Assembly (NCBI GenBank): GCA_946902985.2
Contig: OX336396.1
Span: 233,880,297 to 233,944,296 of the forward strand
DNA from: Meconema thalassinum
Taxonomy: Eukaryota > Arthropoda > Insecta > Orthoptera > Tettigoniidae
DNA length: 64,000 bases
Direction of reading: 5' to 3'
Shown: positions 53,407-63,577 of the stretch, piece by piece
Numbering within the stretch: the first letter of the stretch is position 1
Layout: every line of letters begins with the position of its first letter
Notes under the pieces: model-generated
Seen by the model: the letters and a program-made list of their open reading frames with translations, nothing else
Databases searched by the model: none
What the model was told of the DNA's origin: nothing
Made by a program: the position numbers and the translations under genes

Positions 53407-53805
53407 ATGGAACTTACTACAACTAACAAAGGTAAACAACGTGTACTCTATAAAGGCTACTCTTATAACTATAATCGTCAAAATGTAAAAGGAATAATAT
53501 TTTGGCGATGCTCAAAAGAGAGGTCAAAAAGATGTCGAGGCAATCTAAAAAGTAGAAATGGTAAGGTTTTAAGTGTGAGTGATCATCAATGTGGTGTACC
53601 AGATGAAACACTGTTGGTGTCAACAAATAATCATGACAATGCTAAAAAGCTAGTACAAGAAAAAAATGTTGCTACTCAAAATAGTGCAGTGTTTATTGAG
53701 CAACATTTAACCCCTGCTGTAAAAGTTATGTTTAATCCATCTTCCACATCTCAAGAGTCGTCAACATCACAGACTATGCAAAAGGTTGTGTTGTTGTTGT
53801 TTTAA
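53407..53805 (+). pseudogene. FLYWCH zinc-finger gene 3, truncated by a repeat insertion (132 aa)
   Basis: The ATG at 53407 starts a finger with the same spacing as gene 2: YKGYSYNYNR, W33, C35, C43, H60, C62. The linker up to QTMQKVV aligns with gene 2 residues 63 to about 132. The homology is then broken by about 50 bp of foreign sequence (about 53791-53840, TTGTTGTTTTAAGGGGCTGA...) that brings in a stop. Beyond it the alignment resumes (AATCAAAAAGGACTA...ATAGTAATAG), but with a stop and no acidic region. It is more diverged than genes 1 and 2, so the oldest duplicate. A polyadenylation signal AATAAA is at 53924. Confidence 0.75.
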
Positions 53806-53840
53806 GGGGCTGAACTACAAGGTTATCTACCCTTCATATG
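53791..53840 (+). repeat. Host retroposon-tail fragment inserted in FLYWCH gene 3
   Basis: TTGTTGTTTTAAGGGGCTGA and ACTACAAGGTTATCTACCC resemble the tail repeats at 32689-32725 and 33384-33425. It splits sequence that is continuous in gene 2 near 52885. Confidence 0.65.
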
Positions 53841-53923
53841 CAAGAGAATCAAAAAGGACTAAATAGTAATAGAGAAAAAAGAAATGTATTTTGAATGTAA
53901 CTATTGTACAAGTACTTATATTA

Positions 53924-53933
53924 AATAAATAAA
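53924..53933 (+). terminator. Polyadenylation signals downstream of FLYWCH gene 3
   Basis: Two overlapping AATAAA hexamers about 120 bp after the stop. Confidence 0.5.
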
Positions 53934-54359
53934 AATATTGTATGGGTATTGTCTGTTTTTTCTTAATTGCTATACCCACGTCCTACTATATTAATGCCAT
54001 TGTTAACCATCAACAGTCTCCACCTATGTTCAGAAAGAAAGTGATCTTCAACAATACACTCTATCTATGGTTTGTGTACCGAGTATCATAATAATACAGT
54101 GTCGTCAAGCCATGTTCAGGCAATAGTAATGTTAGGTAAGGGGTTCGAACACTTGCTTCCTTGTACAGGATTAGTTTTTACTCAACAGCAACCCATAATA
54201 CTGTACTTTGAAACATGTCACATCTCATTACAAAATGTCAACGGTATCGTTTTCTAAGACCCCAGCTGCTGGCTAGTAGCTAGCAGACTGTGCAACAGAA
54301 ACAGTGTCACCATGTTCATCCTTAAAAAAAAATTCAACATTTATTATTCTTTTTCTTAT
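53934..54359. other. Core spacer without recognised gene
   Basis: Non-coding part of the core between FLYWCH gene 3 and the right arm. A 61-codon open frame at 54072 has no recognisable domain. Confidence 0.5.
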
Positions 54360-55163
54360 TATTGTTTATTAAGAGTAGTGTAAAGTTGTCTTTGTGACGT
54401 AACGGTTATAATAGTTAGCTGGCACTCTAAAGCTCTTGAGTTCAAATTGAGCTTTAACATAAAATTTTAAAAGTATATTAGGACTAAAACAGGTCTACTC
54501 AGTCTCGGGTGATCCAAATAAGTAGATGTGGTTTGATTCACACTTTAACGATAGAACACGACGGTTTTTTATTTTTTTTAAATAATGATAGCCATTTGTT
54601 CATATTTTTTTCATTTTTACATTTCACACATTGCCATTTGTCAATTTTCCATGTACACGATTTGAAAATGTCAGTTTAAAGTTTTTGGATTTCATGATAT
54701 GGAAACAAGAATTTTCCATTTTGTTGTTTACACATTTGCCAATTTCCCATTTACATTTTTTAAATGTCAGTTTTAAGTTTTTAAATTGTGTTGATATGGA
54801 AACATGGATTTCCTATTTTTTCCTTATCACAGAAGACACGTTTATGATTTAGTCCATGCTGAATGTTTAGTTTTGTAAAACACACATTTGCTGATTTAAA
54901 TTTTCTTGAAATCACTTTAATGGAAGTGCTTGGCCATGGCAATAGTGCATTCTCTTTCTGTTTGTTTCCAAAAACATATAGGCCTACTACTACTACTACT
55001 ACTACTGTAGGTAAGACTGTTTTACAAAATAACACCTATCTACTGCTGCATTAAAAAAACACAAGTGTTAAAAAAATATAGTATACTATTTACCATTTGC
55101 TATATACATTAATTACCCCACCATCCTACCTTGCCGTGTTTGCTTTGGTTGAAAAATCAATGC

Positions 55164-55200
<37 letters not shown>

Positions 55201-58200
55201 AAGCTTTCTCTCTCTCTCTCTCTATCATTCTATTTGTAGTCATACATTCACACAACCATACCTGTCTTTGAAAACAAATACAACCACGCTATTTATCCTT
55301 GACATGCACACTTATCCCAAATAACTTTTAGTTATACATTTAACATTTACTATTACAAAAAAAATGTTTCCACTATTTACAATTACAAAAATGAATATTT
55401 ACAAAATACTAAATCTACTGGTTACAAAAAAGCCATGTCTCTAAACAATAAAATATAAAAGTCACACCTCCACCTCGTGGTTATAACCCTATGGTAGGCT
55501 AATGCATAGGTCATTCATCTGAACTCATTTGCTATCCATCAAGGTAAAATTGCATTTTCTCTGTTCCACAAGATAAAAATTATGGTTGCCGGATTGTATC
55601 CTGCACTGTTTATGCGACATAGCATTGCCAGTTCATAAAACCGTTAGGTAGTTCTCTACACATAGTGATTTTACCACTGCTCTACCTACGCCTTTTGCTT
55701 GTTTGGCTTTCTTACAGGCTAGTATGCGATAGGCAGCATTAACTGTATATCAAACCCAGTCCACCTTTGTATTTGTAATCTAAGTAATAATTTGAAAAGA
55801 GACAAGTGTAATCAGTTTTAAACATTATCTCCGCTTTTTTTGTTTGTTTGTTTATGACATGTATATTAACCCAAAATCAAACCCTAGTCTACCTTATTGA
55901 AAGGCTAACAGTTTAACTACTGCGTCACCATACCATTCTTTCTTAGTTTGATTCGTTCTAGGCCTTAGAGCTAGAAATCGAGTTACGATCTCCAGTGCAA
56001 GAGGCACATGTGCTCACCACTATAGCATGTAATGGCTAGCTGGTATCATTAGACAACCGAAAATGATTGTATTTCGGTTAGCCAAGCATTTCTGTCATTT
56101 GCCTACTGTGTGAGCACTGCCAGCGAGACAGTTTAGTTTAGAACAAGCGAGTGCGTGTGTGTGTATAGATTATTAGCCTCAAGTATTTAAAGCTTGTTGT
56201 GTGTAGCGACCATCTTGCTCAGTAACCACTGAGTAAGTTTTAACAGTCAACTCATAAAAACAGCATAGGATAGTTGTGTGTGTGTGTGGTTCATGTACTT
56301 GGGAATATGCATTAGCACCATGCGCTAGCTTTACCTCACCCTCTAAAGGTAGAGCGTTATCCCTTTCTTTGGACATTGCCAATGACTGCATTCCCCCACA
56401 AGTTTTACACTTAAGCCCTTGGCTTGTTCTTGATTAGGTTTGGTTTGCTTTAGACTTGGTTTGGTTCAGTTGGGTTTGATTCGACTTGGTTCAGTTTAGT
56501 TTAATGTAGTCACTTTTTTTTATTTTTAGCTACACTCTTTAACCAATTAATTAATGATAGTCTACTCATAATTCTTGAATCGATAAATTGAATTTTGTGT
56601 ACACCGTTTGTCAAGCCATGCCTACAACCTATACTCCCTATGTACTACACTCAGATCTGAAAACAAGTTCCAATGTTCAAAGACGTGTCAGTCACCATAC
56701 ATGTAGCCCACAATAATTCTTTCTTTACCTAGCTAGGTTTCGTCACTCACAGTAAACATCTAACATTATGGGTTTGCAATATATTAAGAAAGCAAAAGTC
56801 TATGATCTTGTTGTTTTGGGTCTTTTTTGGGGAAATTCATAAGCCATAAAAAGAATGACATCATGTCAAGTTCTGAGTGGACCTTGTATGTCAAAATCCC
56901 ATTATCAGTTTATAAAATCTCAAGGCCATGCCCTAGCAGTTTTGAATGATTTCAATCAATGAGACCACCATAAGAAAGATCGGAAAAATAAATATCCTTA
57001 AAACAAGTCGTCACATGACCCTCTCCGAACAATGCTTCGCAAAATTTAAATTCATCCATTGAACATTGAACATGATCGGCGACATCATCCTCGCTTCCCC
57101 CTCCCACCATAGTTGCCATATCGTTTGACCTTCAAGTGTCCTCAGCATCTCTGTGCTTTTTTCATTGCCCTGTTGTCAAGTCAAGTCAATGCATTCCAAT
57201 AAGCTCAAATAACATCCACATCCTGTCAGTCTGCCCCAGCAAGTTTGTTTTCTATACTCACTTCAAGCAACATATAACCAAGTTCTGTTTGTTCTATCTA
57301 AAGCTAACTTCATCTGATCAAGGAATTATCATTTGTCATGTCACTCATAATCGTTTACATGTTAAAGACCCCCTTCAGGGGGTTTAGGTATTAGGTATTC
57401 CATCATAGGAAAAATCGGAAAACGAACCCTCGACCCGCCGTCTCATCGAAATAGCGAATACTGTATTGGTATATCACCACCGTGGCCAGTAATAGCTTCG
57501 TTGAAACACGTTTCCAGTGGTATCGTCTCTATCTGCAACCACTCTTCATGAACATTTTAGACAGATTAAAAGAAAAAGTTTTAAAAACTAAAATGTTTTC
57601 AACAAAAGTGTCGTTAGACCCTTTCGCATTTTTTAAACATAAATACTATATTCGAAAGGGGAGAGGAAAGGGGCGTCACCCCGAGTCCTACGACCCCTCG
57701 TATACGTCTCTGGCGTTATTGGTTTGTGAGATATAACAGAAAGTCTAAAATCACGGTTTTACAACAAAAAATTCTGTTTCCCTCATTCTCAAAAACTTTA
57801 ACCTATTACCAAAATACACAGGGTTTCGAGACAAGCCATTTGACACGTCATAGGACCAAATCCGACCATGCATTCGTGAAATATCAGAAAAAGTCTAAAA
57901 TCATGGTTTTACCCCAAAAAAGCCTGTTTCCCTCATTCTCAAAACTCTAACCTATTAATAACATGTATAGGGCTTCGAGACAAGCGATTTGACACGTCAC
58001 ACGTCCAAATCCGACCTTGCGTTTGAGACATATCGGCAAACTTCGTAGGAAAGTAGGCGACTATCTGGCTCTCTCCTCACTACCAAAACCTCTTCTTATC
58101 AATCATTTTTTTCAAAGAGCTCGCCCTCTTACAAAAATCCCAAGTGCGCATGCGTAAAAAACAAAAACAAAAATGTTCATCCATAGCGGCAGCCAGAAAA

Positions 58201-58491
58201 ACGCATGTGCGATATGAGCAACAACATTTAAGTTCATTTTAGCAGCGCACCTTATACATGTCGTATTTGAAAAGAGACTTTCACTAAAAATTACAATTTC
58301 ACCCCCTAGTAGGGGTAGGTTTTATTTAGGGGTTGAAAGGAATGGTCCATTGGAAAGAGGGCGTCAACCCGAGTCCAACGACACCTCATTTGTCAAAATC
58401 GGACCATAGGGTCGCGAGATATGAATAAGCAAAAAGTGTGTACTAACTTTTTGGGCATCTTGTGGCTTAGAATCGGCACTACTCCACTACT
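54360..58491 (-). repeat. Right terminal inverted repeat (4132 bp)
   Basis: Reverse complement of 47064-51206 with scattered substitutions (for example opposite 47456, 47655, 48213, 48553 and 48606) and shorter dinucleotide runs. The mirror open frames are slightly changed, for example 57136-57387 versus 48420-48169. Confidence 0.93.
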
Positions 58492-58497
58492 CGTCGT
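58492..58497 (+). repeat. 6-bp target duplication, right (CGTCGT)
   Basis: Matches 47058-47063 exactly. Confidence 0.93.
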
Positions 58498-58681
58498 ACA
58501 ACATGTTCCACAAATCCGGGCCCAGGATAGATCCTTGCGCTGCTCCTGCCGTGACTTTTCTCCTCCTCTGACCGTCTGCAGTGTCATATAACAGGGTACG
58601 GTCCTTCAAATAATCTTTCATTATACGCAGGAGATGCAGGCAACTGGAAGGAGAATTGAAGAGCTTCAACCATATCTATAA
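58498..58681 (-). pseudogene. R1-like LINE, 5' portion of the interrupted copy
   Basis: The minus strand reads MKLFNSPSSCLHLLRIMKDY, then LKDRTLLYDTADGQRRRKVT and AGAAQGSILGPDLWNMLYD. The GxxQGSxLGPxLWN motif directly precedes the polymerase YADD region of R1-type reverse transcriptases. The reading stays in frame with 47057-46900 when the inserted element and one CGTCGT are skipped. The copy is 5'-truncated at an (AAT)n array. Confidence 0.85.
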
Positions 58682-58694
58682 TAATCTATAATAA

Positions 58695-58734
<40 letters not shown>

Positions 58735-58750
58735 TTATATATATATATAT
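58682..58750. repeat. (AAT)n plus (TA)n microsatellite
   Basis: It separates the truncated 5' ends of the R1-like copy (minus) and the RTE-like copy (plus), as at 24030-24086. Confidence 0.9.
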
Positions 58751-61640
58751 ATCACAGATGAAGACACCATGGACTACGGCAATTATCGCTTGTTCAAGAG
58801 CAAGACTGACAGGCGCGTTGCCAAAGGCGCTCCACTTCTGGGGATGGCCTTCATGGTCCACAAGACCATAGTAGAATCCTTAGAAGAAGTTACTCCAGTA
58901 AACAACAGATTGATGAGCATGCGCTTCCGGTGCGCCAACAAAAAATACACACTGATCAACGCACACGCCCCCACTAACCAAAGTAACAAGAGCGATCCAC
59001 AGTCCGCAGAAAAATTCTGGTCGACCCTTGACACAGTGATGTCCAAAGTCCCCAGGAATGACGTCAAACTCCTCATGGGCGACTTCAATGCACAGATCGG
59101 TAGAGAAAAGATGTACAGGAAAACAGTCGGAAACTATCCTGCACATAAATTCACAAATAAAAATGGCACACGACTCATAGAACTCTGCCAGCAGAATAAC
59201 CTCAAGCTCATGTCAACATCTCTTAGAAAACACCCTAGAAAACAGAAAACCTGGCGTTCTCCAGTCCAGCAGTTAGGTGAGTTCCAAATCGACCATGTGG
59301 CAATCTCATATCCAGTACAGAAGGAGATTCATGATGTACAGGTACGTAGAGGAGCCAACATTGACTCTGACCATTACCTAACCCGCGTCAAGGTCAAGTT
59401 CACCCCAAAGAGAACTTTCTGTAAGAAAACCCCCCTACCAAAATTTGACACAAAAAAGATCGCAGACTCTGGAGTGAAGGAAGCCTGGGAAAAAGAACAT
59501 GCCAATGACTGGCAAAATTTCCACCGAAAAATCATAGAAACAGCACAAGATCTCATTCCCTTGAAGAAGAATTCCAAACATCCTTGGTGGGATGTTGATT
59601 GTGAGAATGCACTCATTACCAGGAAATTGGCATATCAGAAATACAACAGTAAAAAATCCCCAGAAAATTTACAGAATTTCCATGAAACACGAAAAGCAAC
59701 CGCAAAAATTATCAGACAATCCAAGAGGAGATACCTGAAGGAACAGTTGGACTCCATTGAGGACAACTTCCGTAACTACAACGTAAGGGACTTCTACAGA
59801 ACGTTTGCAGGACACATCAGAGGGTACACACCACCAAACCTTTGCTTCAGAAAAGGTGATGGAAAATTAGCACTAACGAATAAGGAGAATTGCAAGGTGA
59901 TGGCACAATACTTCTCTGATCTTCTCAACTGTCCAGAACCAATAGAGAGATTCTCAGAGGAAGAACCTACAATCAAGAACGCAGACTCATTACCTCCGAC
60001 ACAAGAGGAAGTTCACAGGAACATCATCAAACTTAAGAACAACAGGACATCTGGTGAAGACGGCATAGTGGCCGAACTACTGAAAAACCTAGGGCCACAC
60101 TCACTCAGGGAACTCACACAGATTATCACTGACATCTGGACATCAGAAAAGCTACCAGATGAGTGGAAATGTGCATTGATCCACCCGTTACACAAAAACG
60201 GCGACCGCCTCTGACGTAAACAATTACAGGGGCATTTCACTATTACAAGTTACGTACAAGATCCTCTCAGCGTGCCTACTCCAAAGGGCTCGGGACCAGC
60301 TGGAACACAAGATTGGCGAGTACCAGGCGGGATTTCGTCCTGGTCGCTCCTGCGCGGAACAAATCTTCAACCTAAAAAGTATATTGAAAATCAAAGCCCT
60401 CAGGAATACTCCAGTTATATGTACGTTCGTTGACTTCAAGAAGGCATATGACTCCATTGACCGTCAGTCATTGTTCAACATCTTGCACGAGCAAGTTTTG
60501 GATAGCAAGACCTTGCGATTGATCAAACAGACACTGACAGACACGACATCAAAAGTGAAATTCATGGGGGAAATCTCAGAACCATTTCAGATCAATACAG
60601 GTGTTCGCCAAGGTGACGGGCTCTCTCCGCTTCTCTTCAACCTAGTGCTGAACAAAGTTATCAAGGAATGGGAGAAAGAACTGAGACTTCAAGGTTACTG
60701 GAGGCCAGTGCGACTAGGACGACCAAAGGACGAACTGGAGGTTGGATGTCTAGCCTTCGCGGATGATCTGGCTCTACTCTCAGATAACGAAACCACATCA
60801 ATCAGACAGATAGAAGTACTCCAAGAGTGCGCCGAAAAAGTAGGACTACAGATCTCGTTCCAAAAGACAGAGTTTTTCTGTACGAAATTCGACATACAGA
60901 ATTTAAACACGAAATATGGCAAGATCAATAGAGTCGCCCACTTTAAATACCTAGGTGAAGTGCTTGAACCGACGGGAAAAGAGAAAATCGCGCAGAACAC
61001 TAGGTTAATGAAAATGAAGAGAGCCTTATACAAGACACAGAGTGTCTACAACAAAAAATGTCTGTCCACATTCACTAAACTTCGTCATTACAACACGGTT
61101 ATTAAACCTGAGGTGCTTTATGCTAGTGAGACGTTGACGTTACACACTAAGGGCGACTTGGAAAAAATCGTCACAGAGGAAAGAAAAATAATAAGGAAAA
61201 TAATTGGACCAAAGCACACAGATGAAGGATACAGGCTTCACTCCAGAGACACCACAGAGAAATTGTCCAACCTCGCAGCAGACATCAGAAAGAGGCGACT
61301 AAAATTTTATGGCCACATCAGCAGACTCCCACAAACTAGACTCACCAACAAAATTCTTAGATACATACAGCGGCTCAAGATTACTACACCCTGGATGATG
61401 CAAGTCAAAATTGATCTAGTAAAAGCACAAGTCGACCCAGAAGACGTCATAGACAAAAGCGTATTTAGACACAAAGTATACAAGTGGGAAGTGTTGTCAG
61501 AGAGAGCTGCACCTACAGCCCAAAGACCAAAGTGGACCGAAGAAAGGAAGAGGGCCTTTAGTGCACGAATGAAAGAGTACTGGAAAGACAGGAAGAACAA
61601 AAAGTCATGATTGCTTCGCGTGGTCTAATAGGCCTGTAAC
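58751..61640 (+). pseudogene. RTE-like LINE, 5'-truncated with one frameshift
   Basis: First frame (58769-60214): endonuclease with INAHAPTNQSNKSD, LLMGDFNAQIG (about 59073-59100), FQIDHVAIS and DSDHYLTRV, then the RT start (RTSGEDGIVAELLKN, DEWKCALIHPLHKNGDR). A one-base excess in a C pair near 60210 shifts the frame. The rest runs in the frame open through 61610: NNYRGISLL, the YQAGFRPGRSCAEQ block, FVDFKKAYDSIDRQ, GVRQGDGLSPLLFN, FADDLAL, then the family tail KLRHYNTVIKPEVLYASE, RKRRLKFYGHISRL and KWTEERKRAFSARMKEYW. The 3' untranslated part has CGTGGTCTAATAGGCC and AAATAAATAAAT. The start of the endonuclease is missing. It is the best-preserved LINE here and shows the domain order for all the fragments. 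Confidence 0.9.
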
Positions 61641-61654
61641 GTGTAAAATAAATA

Positions 61655-61696
<42 letters not shown>
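61655..61696. repeat. (TA)n microsatellite
   Basis: A long TA run between the LINE tail and the dispersed repeat. Confidence 0.95.
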
Positions 61697-61701
<5 letters not shown>

Positions 61702-61893
61702 CGAGGGAAGTGGAAAAATCTTGCATAAGACCTTGAGGAGGGTCCGCACTCCTCAAGAGTGTGGGATTCTTACCCACTATAAATCCACACCCTGTCCTTT
61801 TGACAAAAACCCATCCCGGGACCACTTTCGTATTACTTCAGGATGGAGCCATTTTCTTTGCTTCACAAGCACCGTCTTACTTCTCAATTCATA
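61697..61893 (+). repeat. Dispersed 187-bp repeat, copy 2
   Basis: Same orientation as 45719-45905. Followed by (AAT)n. Confidence 0.9.
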
Positions 61894-61904
61894 ATAATAA
61901 TAAT

Positions 61905-62105
61905 AATAATATCGTAAGGCCGCGGGTGCAAGCTTTGTTATTTGACGCTCAAGGGGGCAGCTTACATGTATAATTTTTGTAGTTTCTTGGAGCGCTATGA
62001 AAGTCAAGGAGGTTAGATAGTTCCTTGACATTATAGCGCTTCTAGTAGAGAAAGGAGGAACTTTATGTTGGCGGAAAATCCCGAGATTAATTTTGCCATT
62101 ATGAA
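61905..62105 (-). mobile_element. SINE 3' half, minus strand
   Basis: Reverse complement carries GTTCATAATGGCAAAATTA, TTTCCGCCAACATAAAGTTC and AACCTCCTTGACTTTCATAG, matching the body of the SINE at 21410-21610. The tRNA head is missing. Confidence 0.75.
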
Positions 62106-62117
62106 CTAGAGCTGGTA

Positions 62118-62313
62118 ATGACCGATTTTCGGTTAATCGATTAATAATCGATTACTCGAACAATTTAAAATTAATCGAAAACGATTAACCGATTAATCGA
62201 CAAACCCTGCGATCGATTAATCGACTAATCGAATAACTGAAGAATCGATTAATCGACTAATCGAATAACCGAAGAATCGATTAATCGGCTAACCGAAGAA
62301 TCGATTGATTAGT
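62118..62313. repeat. AT-rich tandem/palindromic array of ATTAATCG motifs
   Basis: CGATTAATCGACTAATCGAA and TAACCGAAGAAT-type units repeat with a period near 32 bp at the right side. The shorter CGATTAAT palindromic words recur throughout. Confidence 0.85.
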
Positions 62314-62469
62314 AGACACGATATAAGAAAAGAAGTGTTGAAAATGATTTAAATGAGAGGTCATCTCTTAAGTTGAGCTACGATTATTTTTGGAATGATA
62401 TATAGAAATGTATGTAAGTTACTTTTTGGGAAAATATACAAGGTGTCCTTGGTCCGTTGGTTCCTAAGT
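62314..62469. other. Spacer, nothing recognised
   Basis: AT-rich, no motif. Confidence 0.4.
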
Positions 62470-63045
62470 TTAGGGTCTGCGACAACGCGGTCATGTAGGC
62501 CCGTGTACTTTGGTTGTGTGTAGAATCTGTCTGATAACCGGTGTTAATTGTGATGACTGTGTTAGTGTGTGTTATCTGTAATTCAGGTAAGGACTAGTTG
62601 TTATTATCCATATTGGTCCGTATTGAATTGAATCCACTTAATAATTTGCAAAAGACGGAACAGTTTGCAAATTATTCAGTGGTAAGGACTAGGACTACAG
62701 ACGATAAATTTCAAGTAGTTCCTACATTTTCTACCAAATACTACCATCAACAACACCTAGCCACGAAATTGGCTAGTAGATGCCACCACAACCGGCACCT
62801 GGCGACGACCGTTGGAACTTATAGAGCGTAGATCAAATCTAACCTACAAATTTAGCTCACACAAGTAGTTAGTGGAAGGTTCATTTACATCCCATAAATC
62901 TATGATATGACATTGGACCGCTGGCTTTACCTCCCCTCCAAAGGAAGCCATACTGAGGTATTTTAACGCTCTTTAAAAAATTCGACGACTTCGGCCTGGT
63001 TTGAAACGGCATTCTTGGGCATACAATCTCAGCATGCTGCCAAGT
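62470..63045 (-). mobile_element. tRNA-derived SINE, minus strand
   Basis: Inverted relative to 63578-64000. Matching stretches are 62536-62590 with 63945-64000, 62690-62890 with 63740-63925, and 62900-63040 with 63600-63735. The box B region near 63000-63010 is mutated (GGTTTGAAACGG). The 5' head (minus strand) is near 63045. Confidence 0.7.
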
Positions 63046-63184
63046 TGTTAGAAATAAAACATGGAGGAGGGTTGAGGGTAATATTTGCTTTTGCTTAAAG
63101 TAAATTTCAAAAATTGCCATGCACTGAATGATTGCATTTCAATCAGTGTTCAAGATGTAACTGTAATTGTAAGGTAATCCGTGG
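63046..63184. other. Spacer
   Basis: No recognised feature. Confidence 0.4.
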
Positions 63185-63255
63185 TCAGCACAGAGCTTGG
63201 CCCCATGTCCTAACGCTGGGCTTTAGCGAACGTAGCCACCACTGTCGGTATTATA
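63185..63255 (-). repeat. SINE fragment shared with 40215-40290
   Basis: Reverse complement carries GACAGTGGTGGCTACGTTCG, CTAAAGCCCAGCGTTAGGAC and ATGGGGCCAAGCTCTGTGCT. Confidence 0.7.
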
Positions 63256-63267
63256 ATAAATGAAGAC

Positions 63268-63455
63268 GTCTCAAGAAGATGAGGCTCGGTACGCACCGTC
63301 CTGAAACTTTGGTCCAAATATTTTCCTCAGTATCTGCCGTTCCATCGTCTCAATTGCATAAAGGTTACAGTATACAGTATGATGTTGTTGGTTAGATGAT
63401 GTCCCAATCGCGTAGAGAACCTCTGGGAGAGGGAGAGGAGTGTTGGAGTATGACT
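63268..63455 (-). pseudogene. RTE-like LINE fragment, minus strand
   Basis: Minus-strand reading gives PLPEVLYAIGTSSNQQHHTV, then YAIETMERQILRKIFGPKFQ and DGAYR. PEVLYA and RQILRKIFGP are family blocks. A short insertion (about 60 bp) seems to have duplicated the YAI part. Confidence 0.65.
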
Positions 63456-63459
<4 letters not shown>

Positions 63460-63493
<34 letters not shown>

Positions 63494-63502
63494 AATAATA
63501 AT
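63460..63502. repeat. (ATT)n(AAT)n microsatellite
   Basis: ATT units switch to AAT units next to a LINE fragment and a SINE fragment. Confidence 0.9.
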
Positions 63503-63509
63503 AGCTGTG

Positions 63510-63577
63510 TCAAGTTCGCGGGTTCAAACCCTGCTGAAGTCGTCGGATATTTTAAGAGCCTTACAATCTTTCAGTAT
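63510..63577 (+). mobile_element. SINE fragment with box B
   Basis: GCGGGTTCAAACCCTGCTGA and GTCGTCGGATATTTTAAGAG match the start of the next SINE copy but lack the box A part. Confidence 0.7.

Larger units (their letters stand above)
47064..58491. mobile_element. Giant 11.4-kb inverted-repeat element carrying FLYWCH genes
   Basis: It begins AGTAGTGGAGTAGTGCCG and ends with its exact complement. The inverted arms are about 4.14 kb each (47064-51206 and 54360-58491), around a 3.15-kb core (51207-54359). It is inserted in an R1-like LINE with a 6-bp duplication. The arms are near-identical, with scattered substitutions and small length differences. The core holds three FLYWCH-type zinc-finger genes; no transposase, integrase, protease or polymerase is visible. 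The 6-bp duplication and AG/CT ends are compatible with Maverick/Polinton-type integration, but the gene content and the share of inverted repeat are not. A foldback-like non-autonomous element is the other option. Confidence 0.9.

Noticed and set aside
47064..58491. The palindrome as an assembly artefact
   Set aside because: The arms differ at scattered bases, the core is unique, and a perfect target duplication joins the two halves of an R1 frame. Long-read confirmation would still be useful.
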